A DNA stretch of 64,000 bases, taken from NCBI RefSeq assembly GCF_002008365.1, contig NZ_MRDL01000003.1:144895-208894 (forward strand), given 5' to 3'. The notes below the pieces were generated by a model, which ran no database searches, had not been told where the DNA came from, and saw nothing but the letters and a program-made list of their open reading frames with translations. This document shows, piece after piece, positions 33,904 to 44,310 of the stretch. Every line of letters begins with the position of its first letter. Position 1 is the first letter of the stretch. Origin of the DNA: Rhizobium leguminosarum bv. viciae USDA 2370. Lineage in GTDB: Bacteria > Pseudomonadota > Alphaproteobacteria > Rhizobiales > Rhizobiaceae. The position numbers and the translations under genes were made by a program.

Positions 33904-36117
33904 TTAAGTATTCGCTCCCTTTAAGCTGTAGTATTTCATCAGTGATTTCGAAAACAATTCCGAGTCACTGAAATTATACAACGCGTGCCTTGCGGGATTT
34001 ACATTGTTGATCGCGACAACGATTTCAGAATTTCTCGAGATTTTCATTTGCTGCAGGCTGAACTCGACCGCGCGGCGGCTCGTCTTTCCCCATCTAACGA
34101 CCGCCAGTGTTCTTTCCGCCAGGGCAGTCAAATGCACGGTATCTGCCGAGGCGAGCACAGGCGCGCTGTCGAAGATGACAATCTGGCCAGCCGCGCCCGC
34201 CATCTCGATGATTTCCGCCAGGCCGTTCGAACGGATGCGCCGCTGGAGACTAAATCTTCCAGATGGAATGAAGTCGATACCGCATGGATGGCGGTAGATG
34301 ATGTCGCGGAGATCGGCCTGACCATTCAGGAATTCGTTCAGTCCGTACTTTAACCCCGACCTGAAAAACGAATCGAGTTTTCCCCGCCGAAGGTCGCCAT
34401 CGACCAGCAGCACCGGAATTGCGGCGGCGGCAAGTTCGATAGCCAGCGATCTCGCGACAAGCGACTTGCCTTCCCCGCTGTGGGCCGAGGTAACGACGAT
34501 ACTGCTCGGCGACTTGCCGCCATTGGACTGCTTGAGTGAAAGCACCACGGTACGGATTGCTTCGTCAAACATCGGGACCGGCATATGTTCGAACATCGTT
34601 TTCGAATTTTCCCACCGCGCCAGACGCGGGATAAGTCCAGCCGGTATCGTGCGCGCCATTGCAGTTACTTGGTCGAAACTCCGGACCGTCCGGTCCGACA
34701 TCTCGATCACGAAAGCAGCCGTTACGGCTCCCGAGATTGCAGCCAGGAGGGCGCCCACCAGATAGAAAAGCCGTCCACGTCCCTGCGGCGCGAGCGGCAC
34801 TGTAGCCGGTGATAAAACTTCCAATTCCGCCCCCGGCAGCATGGCCTTCGCGGCGAGGTCACGGCGCTGGTTCTCAAGCTTGTCGAGTGCCGTTTGTTCC
34901 TTTTCGGCGATTTTCTGCAGTCGCGACAACTCCGTCTGCACCAGCGCATCGCGTATGCGTTTTTCTTGAGCAACAACCAACCGGGATTGTACTCCTTCAG
35001 CTTCATGATCAAGTGCGGTGAGCTTCGCGCGCATTGTCTGGAGATATTGCGTGGTCGCAAGGTCGAGATCGGCACGGGATTTTTCGATCTCGCCACGTAA
35101 ATCCACCACGGCCTCGGCATTGCCGTCATATGTCTCAAGAAGACGGGCGAGATCCTGCTCCTGTCCGCGAAGATCGCGTTGCTTTATGGCAATGCTATCG
35201 GGGACGACGATATTCTGTGCGACGACCGAAGCTTTATCCGCTGCTTCCAGCGCCGATATCACCCCCTCTACCTCAACGCGGCTTTCTTCGATTTTCCCTT
35301 CCCGGCCAGTGAGCTCTAGAAATGACTTGATCCGTTCCTCCTGAGCGTCCTCTTTCGAGACGACGTCCATCGATTCTTGGTAGTTGCGGGCAGCGTCGCG
35401 AGAAATGTCCGCGCGAGCCTGCTGTTCGGTGATGCGCTGTCGGATCCATTCTCCCGCTGCCTCCAGGCGGGCATCGACACTGCCCTTCCGTTCATCGAGG
35501 TAAATGCTGATGATCCGGTTCGGAACCGCGGCTGCCAGTAGAGGATCAGTCGAATTGAAGCTGATCTGGACAACGTCACTCTTATCTTCATGCCACACGC
35601 CGAGCGCCCTAAAATATTCCGGGATGATGGCGTTGATGTTGTTCCGATCAGGCGGGGTAGTTTTTTTTGTGTCGAACAGGCCGCGCAACGTGGCCCGGAC
35701 CCTTTCAATGAGCGAGATCTCCCGCAGCGCTGGATTGAATTCCTTCCGCACTTCAAGATGCAGTTCGCGGACAACTCGCTCTGCGATGCTTCTGGATAGA
35801 AGCCGTTCAGTCTCCGATTTCGCGTCAAGCAGATCACTGTGGCTGGCATCTTCAGCATCAAGTGATGTTGCGAGGGGCTGGTGGACAATTAACCGGGCCC
35901 AGCCCTGGTAGGTGGGCTCCAACCCAAAGATCATAATCGCCGCGGGCGCCATGAGCAGAACGGTTATCGCGATGATCATGATCATTCTTCGCCGTACGAG
36001 ACGGAAGACGGATCCCAGATCCAAGTTGTCCGCCTTGGTCTCCACCTGAAAGCGAGGGTCGTAGCGCATCGGCGAGATGGGAAGGTTGCGGTCCGGCGGA
36101 ACAGTGGAAATCGTCAT
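33904..36117 (-). CDS. Polysaccharide co-polymerase / BY-kinase (Wzc/ExoP-like)
   Basis: An inner-membrane chain-length regulator fused to a bacterial tyrosine kinase, 737 aa. The N-terminal Wzz part has a membrane span at about 45-65 ([20 protein letters not shown]) and a second near 455-475 ([20 protein letters not shown]), with a long coiled coil between (about 200-430, rich in Glu, Arg and Ala). The cytoplasmic kinase has Walker [19 protein letters not shown] (near 540), Walker A' [12 protein letters not shown] and a [14 protein letters not shown]alker B segment. The C-terminal tail has only a few tyrosines (ALYNFSD, KYYSL) rather than a rich cluster. It should set chain length with the polymerase at 39917. 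The start forms ATGA with the upstream glycosyltransferase stop. Confidence 0.9.
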   Translation of the reverse strand: MTISTVPPDRNLPISPMRYDPRFQVETKADNLDLGSVFRLVRRRMIMIIAITVLLMAPAAIMIFGLEPTYQGWARLIVHQPLATSLDAEDASHSDLLDAKSETERLLSRSIAERVVRELHLEVRKEFNPALREISLIERVRATLRGLFDTKKTTPPDRNNINAIIPEYFRALGVWHEDKSDVVQISFNSTDPLLAAAVPNRIISIYLDERKGSVDARLEAAGEWIRQRITEQQARADISRDAARNYQESMDVVSKEDAQEERIKSFLELTGREGKIEESRVEVEGVISALEAADKASVVAQNIVVPDSIAIKQRDLRGQEQDLARLLETYDGNAEAVVDLRGEIEKSRADLDLATTQYLQTMRAKLTALDHEAEGVQSRLVVAQEKRIRDALVQTELSRLQKIAEKEQTALDKLENQRRDLAAKAMLPGAELEVLSPATVPLAPQGRGRLFYLVGALLAAISGAVTAAFVIEMSDRTVRSFDQVTAMARTIPAGLIPRLARWENSKTMFEHMPVPMFDEAIRTVVLSLKQSNGGKSPSSIVVTSAHSGEGKSLVARSLAIELAAAAIPVLLVDGDLRRGKLDSFFRSGLKYGLNEFLNGQADLRDIIYRHPCGIDFIPSGRFSLQRRIRSNGLAEIIEMAGAAGQIVIFDSAPVLASADTVHLTALAERTLAVVRWGKTSRRAVEFSLQQMKISRNSEIVVAINNVNPARHALYNFSDSELFSKSLMKYYSLKGANT

Positions 36118-37256
36118 CGTGCGCCAACCATTGCTTGAGTTTTCGCGGAAACGGTTTCGTAAAGTTTCTCGAGCGACCGCATATAGGCCCTCATGCTGAA
36201 ATGGTTGAGATAATGTGTGCGCCCCTGGACCGAGAGGCGGATGCAGATTTCTGGATCGGACACCAGCTTCGCCAGGGCTGCAGCCAGGGCATCCTGGTCT
36301 CCGACCGGGACGAAGATGCCGGTTTCGCCGTCGGTAATGACTTCGTCATGCGCCCCGACACGCGTGGTGACGACGGCGAGACCGTGGGACAGCCCTTCGA
36401 GCACGGCCATTGCCAGACCTTCGGCGTGCGAAGGCAGGACCAGTATATCTGCACGCGCACACAGGGCTCGCGCCTCACCGGCGTCAAGCCAGCCGGGCAT
36501 TTCTACCAGATTTGCAAGCGCCATGGCGTCAGCCTGACGGCGATAATCCTCGACAGGTCCGTCGCCTGCAAGTACAGCCCGCCACTGGAGTTCTTTCATG
36601 ACCGGGTGGCTCAGCGCCAACAGAAGCTCTCTGACCCCCTTGCGTTCACTCAACCGGCCAAGGAATACGATCAACGGTATCTGACCGACGCGAATATCGT
36701 GCGACCCAGGGTCGGGGACGCAATTATGGGCAACGACCGTGCGGTGCTCGTCAACGCCCAGCAGCGTCGTCAGCGTCATGCGATCGCGCTGGCCGAGCGC
36801 CACAACGCAATCGGCATTTTGAAACATCCGACGTATGAGCCGTTGTTGGCGCGGCGAGCGTTGCGCAAAGTCGCCGGCATAGTCGTAATCGTGCAGGTGC
36901 AATATGTGGCAACACCCGAGCAAACGGGCAGCCTCGGTCAGGATCAGTTTTCGGGAGGTGCTGCCGCGGCCGGCGATATGGATATGGTGAATGCGAGCGG
37001 GCGCAACAATCCGGTCCTTTGCCATCGTCAGGATGGCGGCGAGCAGGCGTGCGGGTGATGCCACCTTGGACCATCGAGCCCCTCTGGTATCGGTGACGAA
37101 ATGTTGCGTTCCGGTCTCTTTCGCGGTCTCTGTTATATAGCCGATCAGCCTGCCAATTCCGCCGCCGTTCTCGCAGCCGCCCGGAACATAGTGGCGGACG
37201 CTAGCCGCGTTCCGTGCTGCCATTCGACTTCTGTCCGTGAGGGCCTCCATCAGCAT
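36114..37256 (-). CDS. Glycosyltransferase family 4 protein
   Basis: A GT-B fold glycosyltransferase, 380 aa, probably cytoplasmic-side and lipid-carrier directed. Near the N-terminus is CENGGGIGRLIGYITETAKE; the C-terminal GT4 domain has IPLIVFLGRLSERKGVRELL, LAGDGPVEDYRRQADAM, ILVLPSHAEGLAMAVLEGLS (the E-x7-E-type acceptor region) and GETGIFVPVGDQDALAAAL. ATG 37256 overlaps the previous gene by 7 nt; ATG 37250 would overlap by one. Donor and acceptor sugars cannot be deduced. Confidence 0.87.
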   Translation of the reverse strand: MLMEALTDRSRMAARNAASVRHYVPGGCENGGGIGRLIGYITETAKETGTQHFVTDTRGARWSKVASPARLLAAILTMAKDRIVAPARIHHIHIAGRGSTSRKLILTEAARLLGCCHILHLHDYDYAGDFAQRSPRQQRLIRRMFQNADCVVALGQRDRMTLTTLLGVDEHRTVVAHNCVPDPGSHDIRVGQIPLIVFLGRLSERKGVRELLLALSHPVMKELQWRAVLAGDGPVEDYRRQADAMALANLVEMPGWLDAGEARALCARADILVLPSHAEGLAMAVLEGLSHGLAVVTTRVGAHDEVITDGETGIFVPVGDQDALAAALAKLVSDPEICIRLSVQGRTHYLNHFSMRAYMRSLEKLYETVSAKTQAMVGAR

Positions 37257-38350
37257 GACCCAACCACCTCCCGATAAACAGCCGCGGCTTGGGCGCCGAC
37301 CCGTTCAGGCGAATTCGGTCCTTGTGCCCATTCGAGCGCATTGGCACCGAAATTGTTTCTAAGCTCGCCGTTGTCTGCCAATGTCCTGATTGCTGCCGCG
37401 AGCTCTTTGGCATCTCCGGGAGAGACCACCATTCCCAGCCCGTTGGGCTGAACGGTGCCTCGCAACTCGCCGACATCCGTAACGATGACCGGTTTGCCAA
37501 ATGCGGCCGCAAGGTTGAGCACACCGCTTTGGGATGCTTCCGTATAGGGAAGCACGACGATGTCGGTGTCCAGGAAAAGCTGGGCGACCTCTGCATCCTC
37601 GATGAAACGATTGCGAATGTCGTAGTGGCCGGCATCCCCCATGAGCGGCTGGAAGATAAGCGGATTGTCGCCACGTCCTGCGACCGTGATGCGCAGGTTG
37701 GGAAGTACGTCCTTGAGCATCGCCTCGGCCCGGACCAGATGTTCCAGGCCTTTGTAGGCAAAAATCCGTCCGAAGAGCAGGACGCGTATAGTTCCATCCG
37801 CTTCGCGCGGCGCCATCTTCTGTCGCCGGGCGAGCTCTGCATAGCGAAGGATCGAGGGATGCGACAGGACATGGACACAGTCCGGCGATTTTGAATATCG
37901 ATCGACGGCCAGCCGCTTCAGTCCCTCACCGTGGACAACAAGATGTCCCGATTGCTTCACCATCAATTCGGGGGCCCAGCCGGGCAGCGTACGCGTATCG
38001 GAGTCGCCGGGATGGATTTCCACGTCATGAACGGTCGTCACAAGCGGGATAGGGCGCCAGAACGGCGCGGCGAGGTTCAGCCAAAGTGTCGAATTGCTGA
38101 GGAGATGGATGAGGTTCGGCCGCTCCCGCCGGATCAGATGCGTAAGCTGGTACAGAAACCAGGGATTGGAGACAGAACGGTGTCTCGGCCAGTCCAGAAG
38201 GTGCAGATCGACAGCTGGATCGATGGAAGAGGCGAGATGTGCGTAGCGCCGGCGCGGCACGGCAAGCACAACGTCTAGGTGTTGGGCAACGCCGCTGGCA
38301 AACGCGATGGTATAATCTTCCAGTTCGGAAACCAATAGCAGCGCCTTCAT
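37250..38350 (-). CDS. Glycosyltransferase family 4 protein
   Basis: A second GT-B glycosyltransferase, 366 aa. It has an N-terminal Rossmann half (KALLLVSELEDYTIAFASGV, RERPNLIHLLSNSTLWLN) and a GT4 C-terminal half with IRVLLFGRIFAYKGLEHLVR, ITVAGRGDNPLIF, DIVVLPYTEASQSGVLNLAA and FGKPVIVTDVGELRGTV. The EASQSG segment replaces the more common E(G)xxxxxxE pattern seen in the neighbouring enzyme. ATGA overlap with the upstream GT2 gene and a 7-nt overlap downstream place it in one five- or six-gene minus-strand operon. Confidence 0.86.
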   Translation of the reverse strand: MKALLLVSELEDYTIAFASGVAQHLDVVLAVPRRRYAHLASSIDPAVDLHLLDWPRHRSVSNPWFLYQLTHLIRRERPNLIHLLSNSTLWLNLAAPFWRPIPLVTTVHDVEIHPGDSDTRTLPGWAPELMVKQSGHLVVHGEGLKRLAVDRYSKSPDCVHVLSHPSILRYAELARRQKMAPREADGTIRVLLFGRIFAYKGLEHLVRAEAMLKDVLPNLRITVAGRGDNPLIFQPLMGDAGHYDIRNRFIEDAEVAQLFLDTDIVVLPYTEASQSGVLNLAAAFGKPVIVTDVGELRGTVQPNGLGMVVSPGDAKELAAAIRTLADNGELRNNFGANALEWAQGPNSPERVGAQAAAVYREVVGSC

Positions 38351-39297
38351 TCCGCTGCCTCCGACAAGCCGGCGTCCAGACCGAGCCGTGACAGGCCGTG
38401 TGCCGAGCGCAAACTATCGCGCGTCCGCCTGAGCAGGTTCGGTTCGCCGGCAAAGAAGAGGCCTTCGACCGCAAGCTTGAACCGGGTGCGTGCATCGGCT
38501 CCCTGCAGCTTTGCCGACGCGACGCGATAGGGATAGTGATCCGTCAGATGTAGTCTTGCCGGCAGCTTATGAGTTGAGAGAAACAGGTTCGTTGCTTCAA
38601 CGGTTTGCTGCCAGTGCGTCATCCGCCTCCTTAGTGTGGTCGCATCCTCGGTCGAGCGATACCAGTTGTTATTGTGGATGCGGTAGAACCCAAGTGGATC
38701 CGACATGGCAATGACGTCCCCCAGAAACGGATAGATCCCCACGAGCCAGGCATCGGCTGATATGCGGAACTGTTCGGGAATGCTGCCCGCTGCATTCCAT
38801 GCGCTACGTCGTACCGCGATGGCTGACGTCATCGGAAAAGGCCACCAGCCAGCCGATCTGGTGAGTCGCGGCGACAAAGCGCCCGAGCACAGGCTTCGAG
38901 GGATCGGTTTGGAAGTCGGCGTGCCATCGACAAGGGTTGGCTGCAGTCGGTGATAGACGAGCGATGCGTGAGGGTTTGCGCGGAACGCTGCGGCCGTTGC
39001 CGACAGCTTGCTCGGCGCCCACCAATCGTCGGCGTCCAGAAAGCAGAGGATCTCGCCCGCGCTTGCTCGCACAGCGGTATTGATCGCGGCGGCCTGTCCT
39101 GCGTTCTTCTGAAAGATCACCTTTACTCGGTCGTCATACGCTTCCAAAACAGATCGCGACTGATCGGTCGAGCCGTCATCGACGACGATGATCTCGACGT
39201 TGCGTGTGTCTTGGCTCAACACGCTGTCTATCGCCCGCCCGACGAAGCGGGCGTAATTGTAATTATTGATAAGAACACTGAGGGCGGGCCGCTCCAT
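38347..39297 (-). CDS. Glycosyltransferase family 2 protein
   Basis: A GT-A glycosyltransferase, 316 aa, and the first gene of the minus-strand polysaccharide operon. It begins ALSVLINNYNYARFVGRAID and shows VEIIVVDDGSTDQSRSVLEA, AGQAAAINTAVRASAGEILC and FLDADDWWAPSKLS, the DxD-like metal site. Later text (IPRSLCSGALSPRLTRSAGW) and a C-terminal region ending LDAGLSEAAE are variable. Upstream lies a 619-bp intergenic region shared with the divergent polymerase gene, where the operon promoter must be. Confidence 0.88.
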   Translation of the reverse strand: MERPALSVLINNYNYARFVGRAIDSVLSQDTRNVEIIVVDDGSTDQSRSVLEAYDDRVKVIFQKNAGQAAAINTAVRASAGEILCFLDADDWWAPSKLSATAAAFRANPHASLVYHRLQPTLVDGTPTSKPIPRSLCSGALSPRLTRSAGWWPFPMTSAIAVRRSAWNAAGSIPEQFRISADAWLVGIYPFLGDVIAMSDPLGFYRIHNNNWYRSTEDATTLRRRMTHWQQTVEATNLFLSTHKLPARLHLTDHYPYRVASAKLQGADARTRFKLAVEGLFFAGEPNLLRRTRDSLRSAHGLSRLGLDAGLSEAAE

Positions 39298-39916
39298 GAC
39301 GCGCTCTCAGGCGGGCTGCCGCGATGCACCGCTGTGCAGCGCAACTTTGCTTAAGAGGTCGCCCTTTGCGCAGCCATCGCGGTTTGGAATGGTGACATCC
39401 AAGATACCTTGTCGGCGGAACAGCATTTCGCGCAGAGCCGATGAGATCGCTGCTGACAATGCCACGACGAGTAGAGCGCCCGTCGTTTGGCATAGAGAAC
39501 TAGGATCATGACGCAGAAACATAGCAATCCTAACCTTCCAGGCTTCGACTGCAGAGTTAGACTCTGTCAGAATTGTTGCCTCATTGCAGTGGAACCGCGG
39601 CTTCCCCACCACGCTTCATAAGACATTCATCGCCACGGTACCGATGAACGGACAAGCGCAACACCTGCTCTTAAGGGCAATGCGCGGACATGAAGACCCG
39701 CCTTTTGGGTAAATATCGGCTGAAAGCTTAAGCGCAACATCGTCTTTGGGTGGAGCCAGGGTGCATTAGACGTAGCCCGCCCTTCACTAGGACAGGTTGA
39801 CCGCGGATGTAGCTGGATGATTGCTTGGGTACAGCGCAGTGACGAACGCCGACACTCGGTTTTTGATCTGCCGCGATCGATAGTCGCTTGTCTGTTCAAC
39901 TCAGTCGGGACGGATA
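39298..39916. other. Divergent promoter region inside the polysaccharide cluster
   Basis: This 619-bp gap separates the minus-strand glycosyltransferase operon from the plus-strand polymerase operon. A minus-strand frame (39307-39612) contains a hydrophobic run (GALLVVALSAAISSALREML) but no known family, and I do not call it. The gap should hold both operon promoters and possible regulator sites. Confidence 0.4.
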
Positions 39917-41236
39917 ATGGGAGTAGATAGCCTCAGAACTGCCGGCGGACCAACCATCAGTTGGCGGACCATAGAATGCTGGGGCGCTGGCATTTCGCTT
40001 TTTCTTCAGACCGGCGCCTTTCTGCCGCTTATCATGGCAGATGCGGACGGAACGCTCAGCGAATCTGCCAAATCCATACTTCGTCTTCCTTGCATTCCTA
40101 TATATGTATTTACAGCCGTGATCGTGATACGCAATTTTGCGGAGTTTCTAACGGCGCTCAGGCGAAATCTGATTGTTCCCCTGATGCTTGCCTTGCCGTT
40201 TTTGTCTACCCTGTGGTCGATTGGACCTTCATCGACTTTGAGGCGTGCAATCGGCCTGTTGTTTTGCGTGCTTCTTTCCTATGTCCTGGCGATACGTTTC
40301 ACACCAAGGCAGCTGCTGTTCCTGTTATTTGTAATGCTCGGAGCCTGTATCACCCTCAGTGTGGTTATCGCCGTGGTGTCACCAAGCCTCGCCAGTATGC
40401 CGGATGGTGCTATGCGGGGCGTCTTCATTCACAAGAACGTGCTCGGCTGGTACGCGTCTCTGATGATCTTGGCGGCGACGGCCGTACTGATCGACGGGAC
40501 GTTCGGCCTGCGGCGAACCGCGTTCACCTTGTTGGTGGCCGGTGTCATCTGCCTTGCAAGCTCCGGATCAATGACCGCGATCATTGCAACGTCAGTGGCC
40601 TATTGCCTGATCGGCTTTTATTCCCTGTTGCAAAGAAGCAGCAGCGTTGGCCGCGTCGTCATTGTCCTGTTATTCGTTCAGCTGTCTATCGGCATTCTGA
40701 TTTCGCTTCACGAATTTCTGGTTCCGGCCCTCGAAGCGCTCGGCAAGGACGCGACTTTGACGGGTCGGGTGCCATTATGGGAGCTGGTTGATCGCGAAAT
40801 ATCCGATCGTTGGTTGCTTGGCTATGGTTACCAGGCTTTCTGGACAGATGCGAACCCAGAAGCGACGCAAATCTGGTCAAAGATCGGCTGGCCGGCGCCC
40901 CACGCGCATAATGGATACCGCGATATCTTATTGAGCTTTGGAATCATGGGAATGATTCCGTTTGTTCTGATGGTTCCCTATGCGATCCGCCAGGGCGGGT
41001 TCCTTCAATGTCATGACCCGCAGTACGGGTGGCTCTGGCTCAATGTCCTGACGATCATGATTTTGGTGATGAACCTGACCGAAAGCATTTTTTTCGTTCA
41101 GAATGACGCCATTTTCATCCTGTTTACCACAGCTATCATCATGTTTTCGCTTTACGCGCCCGTGGTTTCGATCAGCCATTCGCCATCTTGGCAGGTGCCC
41201 AAGCGTGGCCTTACGAGCGGGTTGCAGACATCATGA
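39917..41236 (+). CDS. O-antigen polymerase/ligase family protein (Wzy/ExoQ-like)
   Basis: An integral membrane protein of 439 aa with about ten to twelve spans. The long periplasmic loop holds GVFIHKNVLGWYASLMILAA, and later LTGRVPLWELVDREISDRWL, then GYGYQAFWTD and HAHNGYRDILLSFGIMG. These match the Wzy_C/ExoQ region of polymerases (the FxHKNxLG and HxHNxYL motifs). It should polymerise flipped repeat units at the periplasmic face, with the Wzc/ExoP-like protein at 33904. The stop overlaps the next gene (ATGA). Confidence 0.87.
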   Translation: MGVDSLRTAGGPTISWRTIECWGAGISLFLQTGAFLPLIMADADGTLSESAKSILRLPCIPIYVFTAVIVIRNFAEFLTALRRNLIVPLMLALPFLSTLWSIGPSSTLRRAIGLLFCVLLSYVLAIRFTPRQLLFLLFVMLGACITLSVVIAVVSPSLASMPDGAMRGVFIHKNVLGWYASLMILAATAVLIDGTFGLRRTAFTLLVAGVICLASSGSMTAIIATSVAYCLIGFYSLLQRSSSVGRVVIVLLFVQLSIGILISLHEFLVPALEALGKDATLTGRVPLWELVDREISDRWLLGYGYQAFWTDANPEATQIWSKIGWPAPHAHNGYRDILLSFGIMGMIPFVLMVPYAIRQGGFLQCHDPQYGWLWLNVLTIMILVMNLTESIFFVQNDAIFILFTTAIIMFSLYAPVVSISHSPSWQVPKRGLTSGLQTS

Positions 41237-43359
41237 GGCGGCGTTTTGGACTGATGCTGAGCATTTTGGCTGTCATGCTCTTTCCGCAGTCCAGCAATCC
41301 GGGTCCCGTTGAGACAGAGATAGATGCGCCAGAGCGCCTGCAGATGCTCGTCAGGGAGGCGACTTGCGCGGAAGGTTCCGCGGCTATGTCAGCCAAGTTG
41401 GATGGGACTTCTTTAAGCGACATTTTGAGCAGCAGCACCGGAGCGCGGACGATATTTTACGTTTCTCCCGATGGTAAGGACACCTGGAGTGGCCTCCTTC
41501 CGACCGCAAATCAGCAGGGTGGCGACGGTCCTTTCGCCAGCATCGAAAGAGCCCGTGATGCTGCCCGTGAGAAGGGCGGCACCAACACAATCGCGCTGGG
41601 AAAAGGCGATTACTACCTTGCTCGGCCAATCGTCTTTGACTCCCGCGATAAGGGCTTGATCGTCACGGCAAGATGCGATGAGGCGCCGATTTTGCATGGT
41701 GGGCAACGCGTGCGCAACTGGGCGCAGGAGGCCGATGGTCGCTGGACGGCGCCGCTGAAATTGCCGCCGGATGAAGCGGTCGGTGACCTTTTCGTCAATG
41801 GGATGCGCCAAACTCGGGCTCGATTCCCTAACGCTCCCGCTGATGGTGATCCACGCAAGGGATGGTTGTTTGCCGCAAAGTGCAATCCTGCCATCGACAT
41901 GTGGGAAGGAAACACGCGCTTTTGTTTCCATGCCGGCGATCTTCCGGCAGTGGATGATACAAGTGGACTGGTCGTGGACATCGTTGGAGGCTATCAACCC
42001 GGAAGCCAGTGGGGCAATGATACGCTCCCAGTTGTATCCATCGATGCCGCCCGCCGGACTGTCAATACGAAAGGCACCGGTTATTTCTTTACCGCAGAAG
42101 GCAGCCGCTATTTCCTGACCGGAGCCAAGGCCTTGCTCGATGCTCCCGGAGAGTGGTGGTACGACCTTGCGGCGGGCGAGCTCCATTATATCCCTGTCGA
42201 TCAGTCGTTACCCAATTCCGTAGTCGTCGCCGGCATTCTGCCGACATTCTTCAAGTTGGATGGGGCCAATGGGATGGTCGTATCAGGGCTCGAGTTTAGA
42301 GATGGAGCTCCGGAAGGCAGCGGCAAATTCTATACGGAAACCAGAGGATTTGGCGCCATACGGATCGAACACGCTGATGGCGTCAAGATTCTCGGCAACA
42401 GCATCGAAAACGTCGGCGTCGGGGTCCATGTGACGGAAAGCAAGGATGCGTTGATTGCCGGCAATGTGATTGCGGATGTGGCTGGCAACGGGATTTACGT
42501 CGGCACAAATTATGGCACGTTCGGCAAGTCGAACGGCTGCAGGATCCTTTCAAACCATATCCATGACATCGGAAAGGTTTACATTGAAACCGCCGGAATA
42601 TGGTTCCAGGCGGCTGACAATGTCAGGATCGCCGACAACCTGATCGAAAACACGGCGCAGTTCGGAATCGCCGGCGGTTCGCTGTGGGGTTCTAACGACG
42701 CCGTCTATAACGCTCTCATCGAGCATAACGAGATCCGTAACGCCAATCAGCAGACCGCAGATGGCGGCGCCATCAAGATGATGGGCGAGCAGGCTGACCC
42801 TCTCAACAGCATCATCCGCTCCAATCTGGTGACGGGGACTGGTCATCTCATGAACAGGGTCGATGGGACGTTCTGGCCTCCCGGATATGAGAATACCAGC
42901 GAATGGCCGTCTCCTATCAGCTGGGCGATCTATACGGATGGGAAGGCGAGCGGACTGCGTATCGAGGGAAATACGCTCTCGGGCAACGTCACGGCGATAG
43001 GTATCAACGGCGGTTGGAGCAACCTGGCGGCGGGAAACGTCATCACACACGGATCGGGCGCGGCTTTTCGCGTTGATGAGGGTACCGGCAAGGGTTGGCG
43101 TCCGCCATGGGCACGCCCTAATCGCATTGAGGAGAATATTGTATCGGTTGACAGTGATGGCGGCGTTGTAGCGTATGTCAACGCTCCCGATCTTGGGCTT
43201 GGTTTTGTGCAATTTGCGCGCAATCGCTACAGCGGCAACTTGAACGACAAGAGCTTCAGGATACATCCGCAGATCATGCGTTGGGGGGAATTTGGCAGTC
43301 TACTAGATCTTCAGAAGGCTGGGGAGGACACCGGAAGCGTAGTCGCGCCGCCCGAGTAA
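41233..43359 (+). CDS. Right-handed parallel beta-helix repeat protein (secreted)
   Basis: An exported protein of 708 aa, translationally coupled to the polymerase gene (ATGA, ATG 41233). The N-terminus is a signal peptide (MRRRFGLMLSILAVMLFPQS). After a linker comes IFYVSPDGKDTWSGLLPT and FASIERARDAAREKGGT, typical entry text of pectate-lyase-fold proteins. Beta-helix rungs follow from about 380 to 650: GVKILGNSIENVGVGVHVTE, DALIAGNVIADVAGNGIYVG, GCRILSNHIHDIGKVYIETA and NVRIADNLIENTAQFGIAGG. This fold is used by polysaccharide lyases, hydrolases and epimerases, so it may trim or modify the polymer. No catalytic residues can be assigned. Confidence 0.85.
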   Translation: MRRRFGLMLSILAVMLFPQSSNPGPVETEIDAPERLQMLVREATCAEGSAAMSAKLDGTSLSDILSSSTGARTIFYVSPDGKDTWSGLLPTANQQGGDGPFASIERARDAAREKGGTNTIALGKGDYYLARPIVFDSRDKGLIVTARCDEAPILHGGQRVRNWAQEADGRWTAPLKLPPDEAVGDLFVNGMRQTRARFPNAPADGDPRKGWLFAAKCNPAIDMWEGNTRFCFHAGDLPAVDDTSGLVVDIVGGYQPGSQWGNDTLPVVSIDAARRTVNTKGTGYFFTAEGSRYFLTGAKALLDAPGEWWYDLAAGELHYIPVDQSLPNSVVVAGILPTFFKLDGANGMVVSGLEFRDGAPEGSGKFYTETRGFGAIRIEHADGVKILGNSIENVGVGVHVTESKDALIAGNVIADVAGNGIYVGTNYGTFGKSNGCRILSNHIHDIGKVYIETAGIWFQAADNVRIADNLIENTAQFGIAGGSLWGSNDAVYNALIEHNEIRNANQQTADGGAIKMMGEQADPLNSIIRSNLVTGTGHLMNRVDGTFWPPGYENTSEWPSPISWAIYTDGKASGLRIEGNTLSGNVTAIGINGGWSNLAAGNVITHGSGAAFRVDEGTGKGWRPPWARPNRIEENIVSVDSDGGVVAYVNAPDLGLGFVQFARNRYSGNLNDKSFRIHPQIMRWGEFGSLLDLQKAGEDTGSVVAPPE

Positions 43360-44310
43360 CAAGAGGCGCCGCGACGAGGGGTGTTCCGCGGCTAAAAAGT
43401 CCGCAGCTATGGCGGACGCCCTTCAATCATGGCATGCACGCGCTGCTGGTGGCCCAGCTGGCAAGAATATGACGAGACGAGCGTGGCGACCGGCGTCAAA
43501 GCGAAACTCCAACCCTTGCCCGACTCGCACCTCTTCGAGGGCTCGCAGGCGTAGCCCATGTAGGGATGCGCGTCAAAATCAGGATCTAGAGATCTGGTAG
43601 GGTGGCGCAGGTTTTCCGTTAAGAGGTCGAGCAATATTATTGGCAGCAAGCTGTCTCAGCACCTCTGCACCAAGCGTTCCGCGAACTTCACGATGGCGAT
43701 TCAGCCTTCCTCGGCGGAGGGATGGCCTCACGCATCAGACAACCACAGGCCATGAAAACCGCGACGCCTTGGTGGCGAGCCGTCGAATGATCGATCGCCT
43801 GGAGCTGAAGGCCTTTCGACGTCAAGGCGAAGCCGCGGCCAGATCCGCTCGAAGATCCTGCTGCTCAAAGCGTTCCCCTGCTCGGGGCTCATGAATTCCC
43901 TCATGACTAGATGGCACAAAGCCGTTGGGACTTAGATCTTTCGGCATCTGGTTGGTTCTGTCGGAGATCTCCGAAGCTGGTCAGCCGGGGCCTTCATCTC
44001 GCCTATTGGGTTGACGATATCTCCCTCCCTGACTTTGTTCGCGCTCAAACCTCGCCAGCTTTGATCGCACTGGAGTGAATAGCTCTGCGGCTCCGCGCGG
44101 GTCGAAGCGCTATTTCGGGCTCACGGTCATCAAAAGGAGCGAAAGGGTAAGCTGAGGGGTACGTAGACTTACTTCGAATATTGTACGTGGTCGCAGCATA
44201 AGACGTAAAGTTGAAATCTCTTCTACGTCCAATAGCTGGAGCGGCAAGTATGGAGGCAATCGGCCTGCCGGGATATTCTGATGACAGTTTCGATCGCGAA
44301 AGCGTAGGTC
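43360..44310. other. Large intergenic region, no recognisable gene
   Basis: About 950 bp between two plus-strand polysaccharide genes, unusual for so compact a cluster. Short frames on both strands (for example minus 43407-43649 with HPYMGYACEPSKRCESGKGW, and plus 43640-43894) have no family I recognise. It may hold a decayed gene and the promoter of the next operon. Confidence 0.4.

Noticed and set aside
39307..39612. 101-codon minus-strand frame with one hydrophobic stretch
   Set aside because: Lies where both operon promoters must be, overlaps a plus-strand frame and has no family match.
43407..43649. 80-codon minus-strand frame containing HPYMGYACEPSKRC
   Set aside because: Could be a relic, but I cannot assign it and frames on the other strand are as good.
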